A model generated the notes under the pieces. That model was not told the origin of the DNA, did not search any database, and was given only the letters and a program-made list of their open reading frames with translations. Source: Marsupella aquatica (taxonomy: Eukaryota; Marchantiophyta). Taken from it: a DNA stretch of 64,000 nt. The stretch spans positions 2,232,001 through 2,296,000 of the forward strand of contig OZ316891.1 in NCBI GenBank assembly GCA_973895155.1, read 5' to 3'. Of this stretch, positions 1-11,524 are shown in pieces. A program made the position numbers and the translations under genes. Each line of letters starts with the position of its first letter. The stretch's first letter is position 1.

Positions 1-568
1 AGGTCATTTTATTGGTTCAAAGGGAAGAGTGAAGAATTTCCTGAGAAAAATAATAGAGTCATTTAAATCAAATTGTGAGACTTATAAGAACATTAGGGTC
101 CTTATAACAGAAATTTTAGAATATTCCAACTTTCCTTGGGTTTAAATTATTTTTTCTTACATTTTAGCTCAGGGGGGGGGTCACTTCCACGGAAGTGGCA
201 CATCACGCACGACAAAGTATAGGCCCATTTAAATGGGTGTGACAGAAGACTTCCAAAGTTTGGTGGAAGAACACATAGGACATGTTTTATTGACTGGTCA
301 AATTTAAAGAACACATAGGCCTATTCAATTGTAAAAAATACTTTATTTAAAGTTTTTAGGGGTTTTTTAATAAAAAATGTCAAAACTTAAAGAAAGAAAG
401 GGTTTTTCAAAAACAAAAAATTCACTTATAAGTTAGGGGGTCAAACCCTAAAACGTCGCACGTGATGTATGACGCTCCATATAGTGACCCCCCCGAGCAT
501 TTTAGGGGGTCCGAGGCCTAGAAACATCCCAGGTTTTGGGGAGGCATCCATATAATGAGACCCCCGAG
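1..568. mobile_element. hAT-like MITE family A, left-truncated by window edge, with nested MITE B
   Basis: Only the inner and right part of this copy is in the window. It shares the internal sequence and the right end (ATATAATGAGACCCCCGAG) with complete copies at 6140, 7269 and 9133. Those copies start with CTYGGGGGTTTCA and carry 8-bp target duplications, which is the hAT superfamily hallmark. It has no coding capacity. It is split by a related element at 168-497, so it is the older of the two. Confidence 0.75.
168..497. mobile_element. hAT-like MITE family B nested in MITE A, TSD CATTTTAG
   Basis: A 330-bp element begins CTCAGGGGGGGGGTCACTTCC and ends GTGACCCCCCCGAG, so its ends are inverted repeats. 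The 8 bases CATTTTAG lie directly on both sides (160-167 and 498-505). They are part of the MITE A sequence, which proves insertion into A. The start contains a local palindrome, CACTTCCACGGAAGTG. It is non-coding. The end sequence resembles family A, so the same transposase may have mobilised both. Confidence 0.85.
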
Positions 569-2302
569 CCCCAATTGTTTTGGAATATTCCCAAAATTGA
601 TTTTGAAATTCCCTATATTAATTCTTATAAAGCACAAAGCCCCTTGTGAATAAAGGTTCTTCCACAAAAAAATTCAATCATTTCTTAGAACCAAGAAAAT
701 GACCCTATGTTTTGTCACACATGATGCATTATTTTTGTGGAAGTGAAACCCCAAAGGGTCCGTTGCACAAATATCATTGTGGCCATCTTTCATCGTGACA
801 GTGGTCCACATGGCCACGTTACAAAGATGTGAAAGGAAAGTGAGGCAAAAATCAGTGCACGCACGAGTTTTGTGTGTGGAAATTAGTCTTGAGCAATCCC
901 TATGAAGACATGATGCACATTCCATATGAGATATATGTTGAGGTGAAGTAACTAGGCAGGACGTGAAGGTGAAGCAAAGAAGTGTTGTGGACGCTAGCCA
1001 GGCATCAAATACATGTGTCATCGATGCAAGCCAAGGTCAATGTAAGTTCCGACAACCCATATTGCCTACCAAACCGAAAGCAAGTCTTTGTGGCATTCAG
1101 AAGTTTTCACTACATTTCTACTTGGCCAGGTGTCTTTGTACTTTGTTAACCACGAGTCTAGAGCATCAATCTGTACTAGGAATTCTGTGCGGCGGGTCAT
1201 CATTCAAATTAGGAACATATTGGTTTGGCAAAGGGGTTCTTTGCCTTCACAAGCTTAAATAGGGGGCTAATTGTATGAAGGATCCTACATTGACTGCAAC
1301 ATTTTTGGGTTTGGACCCCTTACTTATAATGGAAAATTGATTTTTTCTTGCCCTTGCTACTTTAAGCGTTCATTTTTAAATTTTTTTACCCCTAAACAGC
1401 TATCAGTAAACTTTTATCATGAAGTAAACAAGGCCTATAAAGAATTTAAAGATAAGTACTCATAAGCGAGAGCCCAAAATTTTCCAATTGTGCATTTTTC
1501 TTTGCCTTTCCACTCCATGCAATTTACCTCCCCTCTCCGCTTAATAGTACATCCCATTTCCCCTTTATACATAGTCCATAGACCATGAAACTAATTGAAT
1601 TGATTTTGCACCTTATTCCACGGTTTTTCAACCATCAACTTCTTTATGTTGCACTCTGAATTCTTAAATAGTTGAGCATGGTGGGTACCATACACTATGA
1701 ATAGAAAACCAGACACTATCCATTGCTAAAATTCCAGACATCAGTTCTCTACCTTGCTTCAGAAATTGTTGTATGATTGGAGTATTTGGAGCATATGACA
1801 AAGGGGAATTGAGCCAATGGCAACTTACAGCTCATTCGCTTGAGCTCATGACCTCAAAGAAGAAGCAAAGGTTACTGTCATAACCCTAGGCCTTCAGGTT
1901 ATGAAATAATGAAACATATGTGCCCACATACGTGTGAATGTCTAATTGGTCTACATGTCACTATGTCATAGGCCTTAGGGTTTAGGCAGGGGTTTAGAAT
2001 TTAGAGTCACGCCCTAGTACGTACCTTTGTATTGCCGGCCTTCTATCAGGCACAATAGAGGCAGTTGGAGTAGTGGATAACGTCAATGCCCTGTAAGTGC
2101 AATGTCACCTCTCTTAATGTCTTGTAGTGAAATTTTGTTAGAATCTTTTGGAGAACTTTAGGGAGAACTTTGATATGTAATCCTAGGTAGTGTATCTAAG
2201 ATTAGATGTTGAGTGAAGCTTGTGTGCTAAAGCCCCCATTTGAATCCATTTGAATCCACTGGCCTGGATAAAAGCCCCCTTTTAAAGTTAGCCTCCACTC
2301 AA
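569..2302. other. Unassigned intergenic sequence
   Basis: There is no recognisable gene. Short ORFs of up to 115 codons (674-1021 minus, 963-1262 plus) overlap on opposite strands and show no domain or splice pattern. No terminal repeats were found. Confidence 0.4.
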
Positions 2303-3386
2303 ATCCAGACAAGATAAGTTATCTCATCAGTTATCAATCACCTCTATCAGTCAACGGGATATTGGGTGTCATGTCTTCTTAGAGAGGCCGCAGAGTTGTG
2401 GCACCAAAAAACAGGAATTGTTTTTGAATTTTTCCTAAAAATTTGAGGGATAACAAAACTTCTTAAAATATGTTTTCACTAATATGGATGTCCGTACCAT
2501 ACGGACAACCCATCTTGGCGAGGTCAGCCAAGATGGCCCGGTGTCCTTGAGGGTGTCCATACAATATGGATATGGGATTTTGCCAACTTTTGGGGGATTT
2601 ATTATGGTCATTTTGTTGTTCGTACGCCTATCTTGGCAAGGTCAGCCAAGATTGAGTCCATCTTAACTGCCTAACTGAGATGCGCGGAGGTGCAAAGGCA
2701 CACTTTAGCTACTCAGCTGAGATTCAAAAAATTAGAGGGCTAAAAGATTGATAATTGATATCAATCACGGATAATTAATATCAACTACTGATAATTGATG
2801 AAATAGTTGACCCCAATTTAGCCATAAATTGCAACACTTCATTTATGTTTCAAGTCAGCCAACCAACACTTGTTCCCTACATACGCACCATTCACCAAAT
2901 GATTTGTGTAATTGATTGATCTCCACGTACTACTGCTCTCGTTGCTCTGGATGCCGTTGATATTAGTTATCTAAAAAATTTCAAAATCTCAGCTGAGGAG
3001 TTGAGATGGGGCCTTCGATCCTTCAAGTATCTCAACTGGGTGGTTGAGGTTGACTCAATCTCGGTTGACCTCGCCGAGATGAGCGTACGGACCGAAAAAA
3101 ACCGGAAAAAAAACAAAAAGAACCAAAAAATTGAACAAAAAAAATTGGAAATTTTTTCTCTCATCTCAACTGGCCTCGCTGAGATGAGGTGTCTATACAG
3201 TATGGACACCCCATGGCAAAAACAAAATTTTAAAAAAAAAACTTTGAAAAAAAAATTCAATTTCATTTTTCATTTTTTTTCTCGCACCGTAACTTGGCGG
3301 CCTCTTTGAGACGAGGTGGGCAGCTGATATCAGGTACACTGATGAAAGTGACTGATAACTGATGAGATTACCTATCTACTCTGGAT
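2303..3386. mobile_element. 1.1-kb terminal-inverted-repeat element with internal hairpins
   Basis: The left end (ATCCAGACAAGATAAGTTAT) and the reverse complement of the right end (ATCCAGAGTAGATAGGTAAT) match over roughly 50 bp at about 80% identity, including a shared core ATCTCATCAGTTATCA. No convincing target duplication was found. The interior is non-coding, A/T-rich in part (3090-3270), and holds several hairpins listed separately. The superfamily is unknown; a fold-back or Mutator-like MITE is possible. Confidence 0.6.
2490..3209. repeat. Set of related hairpins with covarying stems
   Basis: Hairpins are seen at 2510-2536 (10-bp perfect stem CCATCTTGGC, loop GAGGTCA), 2630-2652 (8-bp stem ATCTTGGC, loop AAGGTCA), 3058-3080 (stem ATCTCGG, inverse orientation) and 3160-3188 (stem CTCATCTCA, inverse orientation). 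A second hairpin type accompanies them at 2490-2506 (GTCCGTACCATACGGAC) and 3189-3209 (arms GTGTCTATAC and GTATGGACAC), with a degraded one near 2550. The loop core GAGGTCA is kept while both stem arms change together. Confidence 0.7.
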
Positions 3387-3726
3387 GCCAGGTCGGACAA
3401 CATGACTTTTTGTGGTACTTCTTGGTGTGACACATTTTGGATTTACCAGCACCACCTCTTGCAGCTCCCTTTCCTAGTCACACTTCTAATGTATATCCTA
3501 AGTTGCTTGCACCATTGATCACCAAACCATTGCTTATCAATGTCTAACAAAACCACTAGTCATCATTCAATCAACTTAGTTTCCACTAAAGCCAATGTAC
3601 CTTGCAGCAAAGCTAACATCACATAAAGCTAATGGAAGTTAGTACGTTGCATGACTCTAACATTGTCTTATTGTATTATAAGTCTAGCATACCACTTGCT
3701 CTCCAATATGTCTATACCTGGGCACT
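3387..3726. other. Unassigned sequence between two elements
   Basis: About 340 bp with no ORF of note and no repeat that I recognise. Confidence 0.35.
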
Positions 3727-5522
3727 CAAAACATGATTTCGGACCGAACGAGAACTATTTCCTCTAAACGATAAGTGTATTTTCATTTTCCGCCGAATCT
3801 CGCAAAATCGGCAGTTTTTTTCATCAAAAACACATTTTTGGGGAAATAATGTAATTCGTATCGGAGTTCGGATTGAAACAGCAAATTTAATAATGATCAA
3901 AACCAATGAAATTCATGCTAACAAACATTCATATTATCAAGGAACAATTAGATCCGAAAAACTTTCTCCTCAACCTCATATTCACGCTCTCCGAAGATAT
4001 ATGAAAGGTCTTATCTATAAATCCATATCCATGTTTCGAGCCAAGTGCGATAACTGTATCGGACTCCAGATTTGAACCATGAAAGCTCCGACCCAATCTC
4101 AGTTTTCTCAGTTTTTGGATATTTACCAAAAATATTTTACATCACAGTCGATAAGAATTACTGCACGGTTCATCAAACTTACCTTGCAGTTACCTCGGCA
4201 ATTGACCAGTTACCTTCGCAAGTGACCATAGTCAACATGCCATTCTTTCAACAGCAATGCGCAGTCCGATAAAATTATCGCGAAAACTACGGGCGACAAA
4301 AATACTAGTCGACAATACTAAGATCCTTCGGTTCATCGGTTAAATTTCAAAATTCCTATCCATATGAAGAAAACTCTTCGCAATACCAACATCAGATAAA
4401 TTTATCGCTTCAATTTCAAAATTGCAACTTCCATATGAAGGAACCACTTTTGCAATACCAACATCAGATAAATTTATCGCTTCAATTTCAAATTGCAACT
4501 TCCATATGAAGGAACCACTTTTGCAATACCAACATCAGATAAATTTATCGCTTCAATTTCAAAACTATATAATTTTGCCATGATGCACGTGTGAGAATGA
4601 AATTGGAAATCCAAGAAATATACCCTTTTCTACTATTTTGTCGTTTAGGGTGACAGCCAATCAAAAGTGGACACGTGGGCCAACCCCTCAACAGACACTA
4701 TAAAAGGGCCACCGCCGATAAGTTTTTCGCACAGGAGGATGCGATAAGTTTATCGCACTCCGCATTCGAATTGAAAATATGACTTCCTCAAACACCTAAG
4801 CCCTGAATTCAATCTTTCACAAAAATGACAACTCCGATAAATTTATCGGATTCTCAATTACTCATCTTTCCATGAAAGGAATGAAGACTCCGATAAATTT
4901 ATCGGAATGAAGGCAACACCTCTCTAAACACTGGATCAAATCATTGCAATAGAGGAATGCAAAATGCGATAAATTTATTGCAGTCCGCTCGGATCTGGAC
5001 ATTTTACACTAAATGACTAGTTAGTCTTACATGGAGAACTTGAACAGGAATGGCTATTCCGATAAATTTATCGAGTTTTTGGTAAAAAGAGTCGAATCGC
5101 TTGGGAGGAATGTAAGACTCGATGGGAGTTTGGTATTCGCTCTCAGTCAGGAGATATTTGCTCTAGCGAAAGCAAACGTTTTATGGGCAGCCTGCTCCTC
5201 TTTATATAGGAGACGCTCTAAACCATGGTTAATTTCCCCTTAACCATGGTTAAGTTTCCCCTTTACCTGGGTTAGTGCGTGGTCATTCCTGGATTACGCG
5301 GTTCGGACCAAGTTACTCGTAGTTCGGACTTTTTCACTGACGGAATGTAAAACCCGATGCACATATCGCTCCCTGCATTCCCGCGGCGATGCAATGGAGG
5401 AAAGTGGCGTTTCGGAGAGTTTTTGCCAGTTTTATCGGTCATTGCATTGCCTTAGAAAAAAAACGGGATCGGGCTAAACGAGAACTCCGACACATTTCTC
5501 GGTCGGTCCGAAATCGTGTTTC
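3727..5522. mobile_element. TIR element family D, copy 1 (GATAAATTTATC palindromes)
   Basis: The ends are inverted: left AACATGATTTCGGACCGAAC and right, reverse complemented, AACACGATTTCGGACCGACC. The interior carries about ten copies of the 12-16 bp palindrome GATAAATTTATC, usually extended to CGATAAATTTATCG (for example near 4391, 4467, 4541, 4831, 4889, 4971, 5060). Reading on the minus strand from the right end, a CCATGG-centred palindrome TTAACCATGGTTAA (two copies near 5225-5255) precedes a TATA-like CTATATAAAG near 5200. It has no coding capacity. I could not fix a target duplication. Confidence 0.6.
4381..4595. repeat. Tandem repeat, about 72 bp x 3, inside family D copy 1
   Basis: Near-identical units start at about 4381, 4453 and 4524 (CAATACCAACATCAGATAAA). 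Each contains one GATAAATTTATCGC palindrome, so the array multiplies the palindromic site. Confidence 0.8.
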
Positions 5523-6139
5523 AATCCAAGTGAAATTAGTGAACTCCCTGTAATTGTGACCTTGTCCCTCTTACCTCTTGTTATTTCTGTTTTTCTATAA
5601 AAAAATGTATCTTGTTATGGGTAATATTAATAATTATTAGTTTAAAATCTATAAAACCAACCTTCAAGCGTTCGTACGTACTCCTCATATTAGTTAAGAT
5701 TGAGGGCTGAGGGTATGTGTGCTCTGGGCAACAAAGAGCCTGAACTTCCTCTACATTTGGAGACCTGTGCAGCCAACCACTCAGTCCCAGCCCTGGCTTA
5801 GAACCATAGGCTATAGTAGTTTCATGTCCAATCTCTACTTTAGGTTCATAGTAAGTCTCTTTGTCATAAGCTCCAAAATTAGGATGGGCTGAATCTACAC
5901 TCACATACTAACATAGACATTTTCTAGACTTTTGATTGATCATAGGTACTTGAATTACCTTAGTTTGCAAAGTAAATCATGTGATTGACATATTAAGTGA
6001 AGCGTAGTCAGTACACACCCACATCTCCAATCTTGTGTTGTTGTAAGTTTCATATTGCTAAGTATGTGGTGCTGGTCTACCTTCAATTGAGACTGTGCAA
6101 TGTGTTCCACAATCATGTGGTGGCCGATGGACCTGTAAC
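5523..6139. other. Unassigned sequence
   Basis: No gene recognised. A 107-codon minus-strand ORF at 5581-5904 has no domain and no obvious splice context, so it is not called. Confidence 0.35.
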
Positions 6140-6438
6140 CTCGGGGGTTTCACTTCCACAAAAATGGCATATCACGTGCGACGAAGGATAGGTCATTTTA
6201 TTGGTTCCAAGGGAAGACTTAAGAATTTTTGTAGAAGAACAATAGGGTCTTTTTAATTTAATTTTGAGACTTATAAGAACATTATTTAGGGTCCTTTTAA
6301 TCCAATTTTTAGAATATTTCAAGAATATTCCAACTTTATAGGGTTTAAAAATTAAATTTTTTTCTTACATTTTAGAGGGTCAGAGGCCTAAAAACGTCGC
6401 AGGTGATGGGGAGGTCCCCATATAGTGAGACCCCCGAG
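6140..6438. mobile_element. hAT-like MITE family A, complete copy
   Basis: A 299-bp element starts CTCGGGGGTTTCACTTCC and ends AGTGAGACCCCCGAG. The flanking 8-mers are CCTGTAAC (6132-6139) and CCTATAAC (6439-6446), an 8-bp target duplication with one mismatch. It is non-coding and shares its interior with the copies at 7269 and 9133. Confidence 0.85.
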
Positions 6439-6637
6439 CCTATAACATACTGACACAACAATATGCCTACTATAGCAGGTAGTGGTGGCGGCATGGTCCA
6501 TACCCATCATTGTGTTGCTCTACCCTAAGAAGGGCGCACCGTGGTGCGGTTGTGGCCGGTGTTCCATACATAACAAGGATTGTACCCATTGCTATATGAG
6601 GTTGGTCTAGCCTGAGCTAGTGCTACGCTATGGGTAT

Positions 6638-8100
6638 AACACAATTTTGGACGGACCAAGAAGGGTGTCACACTTCTCGTTTAGCCCAATTCTATTTTTA
6701 TTTCTAAGGCAATGCAAACTCCAATAAAATGTGTGCCGAATCGAAAAAAAACATCAATTATGGATATTGCATCATCGCGAGAATGCAGGCAATGATACGT
6801 GCATTGGGCTTTACATTTGTAACTTTTAAAAGTCACCCAAAGTCCCAATTGCAAGTAACTTGGTCCCAACCACGTAATCAAGGGTCGACCATGCACTAAC
6901 CCTGGTTAGTGCAAAGTTAACCATGGTTTGCAAGAAAAATTAATCAACCATGGTTAGAGCATTCCCTATATAAGGAGGATCAAGGTGGCCACAAAAGTTT
7001 TGTTCTCCGCCACATCAAGCAACATCTGTCTTAAAGTAAATACCAAACTCCTATCAAGTCTTACATTCAGGATTGTCAGGTTATTTGAATCTTTCTCTCA
7101 AAAACCCGATAAATTTATCGGAACTTGCATTCGGGTTTGAGTATTATCAATGTAAGGTAAATTGTTATTCATTCATTGTCAATGTGAGAGGTCCAGTGAA
7201 CATGTGATAAATTTATTGCAATCCGCATTCCTTTGTTGGATTTAGGATTCCAACAAACAGGCGATAAACTCGGGGGTTTCATTTCCACAAAAATAACACA
7301 TCATGTGCGACAAAGGATAGGGTCATTTGATTGGTTTGAAGGGAATACTTAAGAATTTTCTTAGAAGAACAATAAGGTCTTTAAAATCCAATTTTGAAAT
7401 TTATAAGAACATTAGGATCTTTTAAATCCAATTTTGAGATTTATAAGAACATTAGGGTCTTTCTAACCAAATCACTTTATAGGGGTTGAAAAATATATTT
7501 TTCTTACATTTTAGAGGATCCAAGGCTTAAAAACGTTGCAAGTGATGGGGGAAACATCCATATAGCGAGACTCTCAAGGCGATAAATTTATCGCAATCCG
7601 CATTCCTCTCTTAGATTCAGGATTGTAGTCAACATGTGATAATTTTATCACAGTTCGCATTCCTCTGTTGGATAACATGTGATAAATTTATCGCATTCGG
7701 CATTCGTTTGTTAGATTTAGGATTCCAACAAACTTTTGAGAAGTTATTGCAATCTGTATTTCTCTGTTTGATTCAGAATCCCAGAGAACATGCGATAAAT
7801 TTATCACAATCCACATTCCTTTTTGGATTATGGATCTTAGAGGACATGCAATTTAGTATTCCTTTGTTTGGTTAGGGATTGAAGTTGGGATAAGTTTATC
7901 TAGGTTAGATTGGCTAAAAGTTGACAATGAAAAGTTTATTGCAATCCGCATTTCCAACTTTTGTTTTAGTGCTAGGGAGAAGGGTGCCATTATACCTTTA
8001 GTCTAGAGATTGGTGTGAGAGTGTAATAACTTTATTGTTGTATACATTCCGCATTTTGGTTACGTCTTAAAGAAAGAGACGGCTTGACCACATGACAACT
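6638..8100. mobile_element. TIR element family D, copy 2, opposite orientation, right end lost
   Basis: The left end AACACAATTTTGGACGGACC and the next 300 bp match the reverse complement of the right end of copy 1. The shared modules come in the same order: conserved TCTCGTTTAGCCC, CCATGG palindromes near 6916 and 6950, TATA-like CTATATAAGGAGG near 6963, then a field of GATAAATTTATC palindromes (7111, 7206, 7580, 7631, 7682, 7790). The opposite inverted end is not recognisable. A family A MITE is inserted at 7269-7578. Confidence 0.6.
7269..7578. mobile_element. hAT-like MITE family A nested in family D copy 2, TSD GCGATAAA
   Basis: The ends are CTCGGGGGTTTCATTTCC and ATAGCGAGACTCTCAAG. The 8 bases GCGATAAA flank both sides (7261-7268 and 7579-7586) and are half of the family D palindrome GCGATAAATTTATCGC. 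The insertion therefore cut one of those palindromes. Confidence 0.85.
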
Positions 8101-8140
8101 TCATGTTGACATGATGTTGGACAAAAATGAGAAAGGTGAC

Positions 8141-8714
8141 CAACCAGGAGTACCCAAAATAGAAGGAGGAATGAAAGTTCCAATACATTTATATATTGTT
8201 GTTTGGATTCTAAAGATTGAAATTGTTTTATCATTTTAGAAAGTTAAAAAACTAAGAATGATAGTAGTCTACACAGATAATCATGTTTGGATTCATTTTG
8301 AAGCCCTCACTGAGCCCAATCCTAATACTGGTGTTATGTTGTCCATATTATCTTTACATACAAGGTAATAATAAGGATAAGGTTTATTACTCAAAACCTC
8401 ATGCTAATGGATCTAACCTCGAGGGGCCAACCAGGAGTACCCAAATATATATAAGGAGGAATGAAAATTTTGATAAATTTATCATTGTTTGGATTCCAAA
8501 GATTGATATTGTTTTATTATCATAAAAAGTTACAAAACTAATAATGATTGTCATGTTGTTTGTGAGTCTGAACATATAGGTATGTTTGGACTCATTTTGA
8601 AGCCCTCATTGAGCCCAATCTAACACTAGTGTAAGTTATTTTGTCCATGCTATCTTCCAATACAAGGTAATAATATGAATATGTTTTGTCACTCAAAATT
8701 TGTTGCGAGCGCAT
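8141..8714. repeat. Tandem duplication, 287-bp unit, two diverged copies
   Basis: The first copy starts at 8141 and the second at 8428, both with CAACCAGGAGTACCCAAA. Both then carry a phrase resembling GTTTGGATTC and a block beginning TCATTTTGAAGCCCTCA. The second copy keeps a GATAAATTTATC palindrome that has decayed in the first. It is probably an extension of the family D repeat field. Confidence 0.7.
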
Positions 8715-9132
8715 CTAACAAATTAGATCATGGACCCCCTTAACTTAGGGTTCACTTGAGCTAATATATGATCCACAAGAAGTTATGGTGGCAGATGGGG
8801 TCTGGGCACACAATCACTAAAAAGCTATGCTGGCAAATGGAGCAAGGGCACGCATAGAGTTTTATCCATATCTTGAGATAGGGGTTCGAAAAGGTCAAGG
8901 AGTATCCAGTTTACCAGGCATTGAATGACATTATGGCACCCTAATGCTATGGTAGACGTGTGACTGACTGAATAGCTCAAAGCAATTTCTTAAATAGTAA
9001 TATATGCAACTTGTTGCTCCAGATCCACTAGTGTGCATAGCATGAGCCATGATTTGTTCCATACCCATCTATGTGTGGGGCTCGCAATGAGGCTTGGCAA
9101 CCGGCAGAGTACGGTGAGATGTACCCAACATG
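8715..9132. other. Unassigned sequence
   Basis: About 420 bp with no recognisable gene or repeat. Confidence 0.35.
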
Positions 9133-9433
9133 CTTGGGGGTTTCACTTCAATCCACAAAAATGCACATCATGCACGACGAATGATAGAGTCATTTTATTG
9201 GTTCTAAGGGAAGGTTTAATAATTCTCTCAAAAGAATAACAGGGTCTTTTAAATCCAATTTTGAGACTTATAAGTACATTAGGGATTTTTCTCAAATTTT
9301 TAGAATATTCCAAAAATATTCCAACTTTGTAGGGATCAATAAATAATTAATTTTCTTACATTTTAGGGTTTTCTAGGCCTGAAAATTAACATCGCAAGTG
9401 ATGGGAAGGCCTCAATATAGTGAGACCCCCAAG
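9133..9433. mobile_element. hAT-like MITE family A, complete copy, TSD CCAACATG
   Basis: A 301-bp element starts CTTGGGGGTTTCACTTC and ends AGTGAGACCCCCAAG, perfect inverted termini over the first 8 bp. The flanking 8-mers CCAACATG at 9125-9132 and 9434-9441 are identical. This is the cleanest 8-bp target duplication in the window and the main support for the hAT assignment. Confidence 0.9.
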
Positions 9434-10299
9434 CCAACATGTGGTGCTGCTCCATACCCACCACTTTGCTCACCAACAACTGTTGTTCCATTCCAACATA
9501 CTATTCCATACCAATATATGTGTGACTGGGGTTTTACCTGAAGCTAGAGGCGAATGTGCCCAGCAGGCGTGACTGGCCTTGTCCCATACGCAATGTACTG
9601 CACCATCCTTTGATCATGCTCCGGATGTTGCCATAATGTTCCATGATTGTACCCTAAGAATGATGTTCACCTTGACTTGCATGCAAGAATATGACATGGT
9701 CAAACGTCTATGCTACTAAGAATAACGGCTTGCTCCACCCCAACCCATAATTATGAGCATTTCAAAAGGGATGCAATAGCTACTTCTTTACTTGAATTCT
9801 GCTAGGCTACATCCATGACAGGCTGGATGACCACTGTTAGTTGTTGATATTCTTCATTGTCTGCATCCTAGCCTATTCTTCCTCTAGACAGTTTTTAGAT
9901 AATCTGTCTTATGCTTGTCAATAGGTTCAACATCTTGCCCATCACCACCAAAATTTGATTGAATTACCTTAATTTGCTGAAGCCTCTCACTTTGTTGCCA
10001 AGGTCCACAGTCATGTACTTTCACTAATTAATGCTATGCTTGACATTCTTTTGCCCTACACTTCTCTTGTGTGAGAGCTTGCATGGTATCCAAATCAGGA
10101 CCATTCAAGAATTTGATAAACAAACCAGTACTAATGATCAAAAATGAAGAAAGTTGGAATTAGTGGATGATCATTGTACATTCCTTGGGTTACAATTTAA
10201 ATTAATCCATGGACCCCCATGTTCCAAATTGTTACGGACCCTGGAATTGGCTCATCTTGATATGGGGATCCCTAACGATATGCTTTGGAAGATGAGCCA
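9434..10299. other. Unassigned sequence
   Basis: No gene or terminal repeat recognised. Several TGTTCCAT and CCATACC words recur but no clear unit emerges. Confidence 0.35.
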
Positions 10300-10584
10300 A
10301 TCCACAAAAGTGGCACATCACCTACAACAAAGTATAGGCCCATTTAAAGCGGTATGGCCAAAGACTTCCAAGTTTAATATGTGGAGTAACAAATAAGTCT
10401 ATTAATTTGTAAAAACTATTTTCATTAAACTAAGTTTTTAGGAGTTTTTAAGTAAAAAATTGCAAAATTTAAAGAAAGAAAGCCAGGGTGTTGCAAATAA
10501 CTATTTTACTTATAAATTAGGGGGTCACTCAAGCCCTAAACATTGCACGCAATGTATTGCCCTCTATATTGCGACCCCCCTGAG
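10300..10584. mobile_element. MITE family B, copy with degraded left end
   Basis: It matches the element at 168-497 along its length: AAAGTGGCACATCAC, then AGTATAGGCCCATTTAAA, then the AAAGAAAGAAAG tract, ending GCGACCCCCCTGAG. The left terminus has lost its G-run, so the start is approximate. Confidence 0.65.
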
Positions 10585-10599
10585 ATTTTTGATAGGCCT

Positions 10600-10761
10600 T
10601 GTTTATTTCAGGATGGAATTTTAATTTGTTGTGTATAAATAAATAATTAAATAAGCCTGGTAAGTAAGGGCAACAAAACTATTGATTTTTACTTAGAGAG
10701 GGTCCAGACCCAAAAACATTGCACATGATGTAGGACCTTCTGACGTCAATGACCCCCCAAG
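10600..10761. mobile_element. MITE fragment related to families A and B
   Basis: The right end reads CAATGACCCCCCAAG after a block AAAACATTGCACATGATG like that of family B. The left end was not found. Confidence 0.45.
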
Positions 10762-11524
10762 CCTAGAAGGGTTCTCTCAAGAGATCGATGTGAGATAAGT
10801 TATAGAGATTGAAGTCAATTGTCACCTAGCTAAGGTCAATCACAACACTCATCAAGGGTGAAATGAGTGGTCCAGATCCATTATCTTGGCCTGGATTTGT
10901 TGTTACTTTATGACACCATTATGAGTATTAGAGTATATCTTGTGGTCTGAGTTTAGAGATACCATGTGTGTTATTTGAGCACTTTAGGGTTTCTATACCT
11001 TTGGAGGGATAGTTATCCCTTTGTGGTGTCTTGAAGGCCTCATCTTTCGATGTTGAGCCTTTAAGCATGAGCTTTGGCGGCTATGGTGGCCAGCTGGGCA
11101 GATTTGTATGCATGTAACACATATTCCTTGAAGCACAAGGTGTCAAGTGTCTCGCTTGATATTTTTGTGTGATTGGATTGTGTCTTGTTTACTATGATCA
11201 TTGTTTGATTCATTGAACATTATTGTGGGTTTTGGACATGTGTGAACATGAGTTTCATTTGTATTTTATTCTCTTATGTTTGTTTGTGCCTATGCATGGA
11301 TGTGTGTGAAAAGCAATGTAGGTTGTGTAGCGACATGAATGCACACAACACCTCGCCCCCCTAACTCCACCTGTGCAAAGCACAATTTTGTGAACCGTGT
11401 CATTGAATAAGAAAAAACAATAAGACTAGATATACATATTGCCTGTACTAAAATTTTGCATTATGTGAAGAGCCATTGGCCTGTGCTTTGCACACAAGGT
11501 ACATGAGAAGTACAATCATGACAA
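10762..11524. other. Left flank of CACTA-2, unassigned
   Basis: No gene seen. The last three bases (CAA, 11522-11524) are the left target-site copy of CACTA-2. Confidence 0.4.

Noticed and set aside
3001-3309. Overlapping plus and minus ORFs at 2967-3309
   Set aside because: Both are products of A- and T-runs and of the hairpins in the TIR element.
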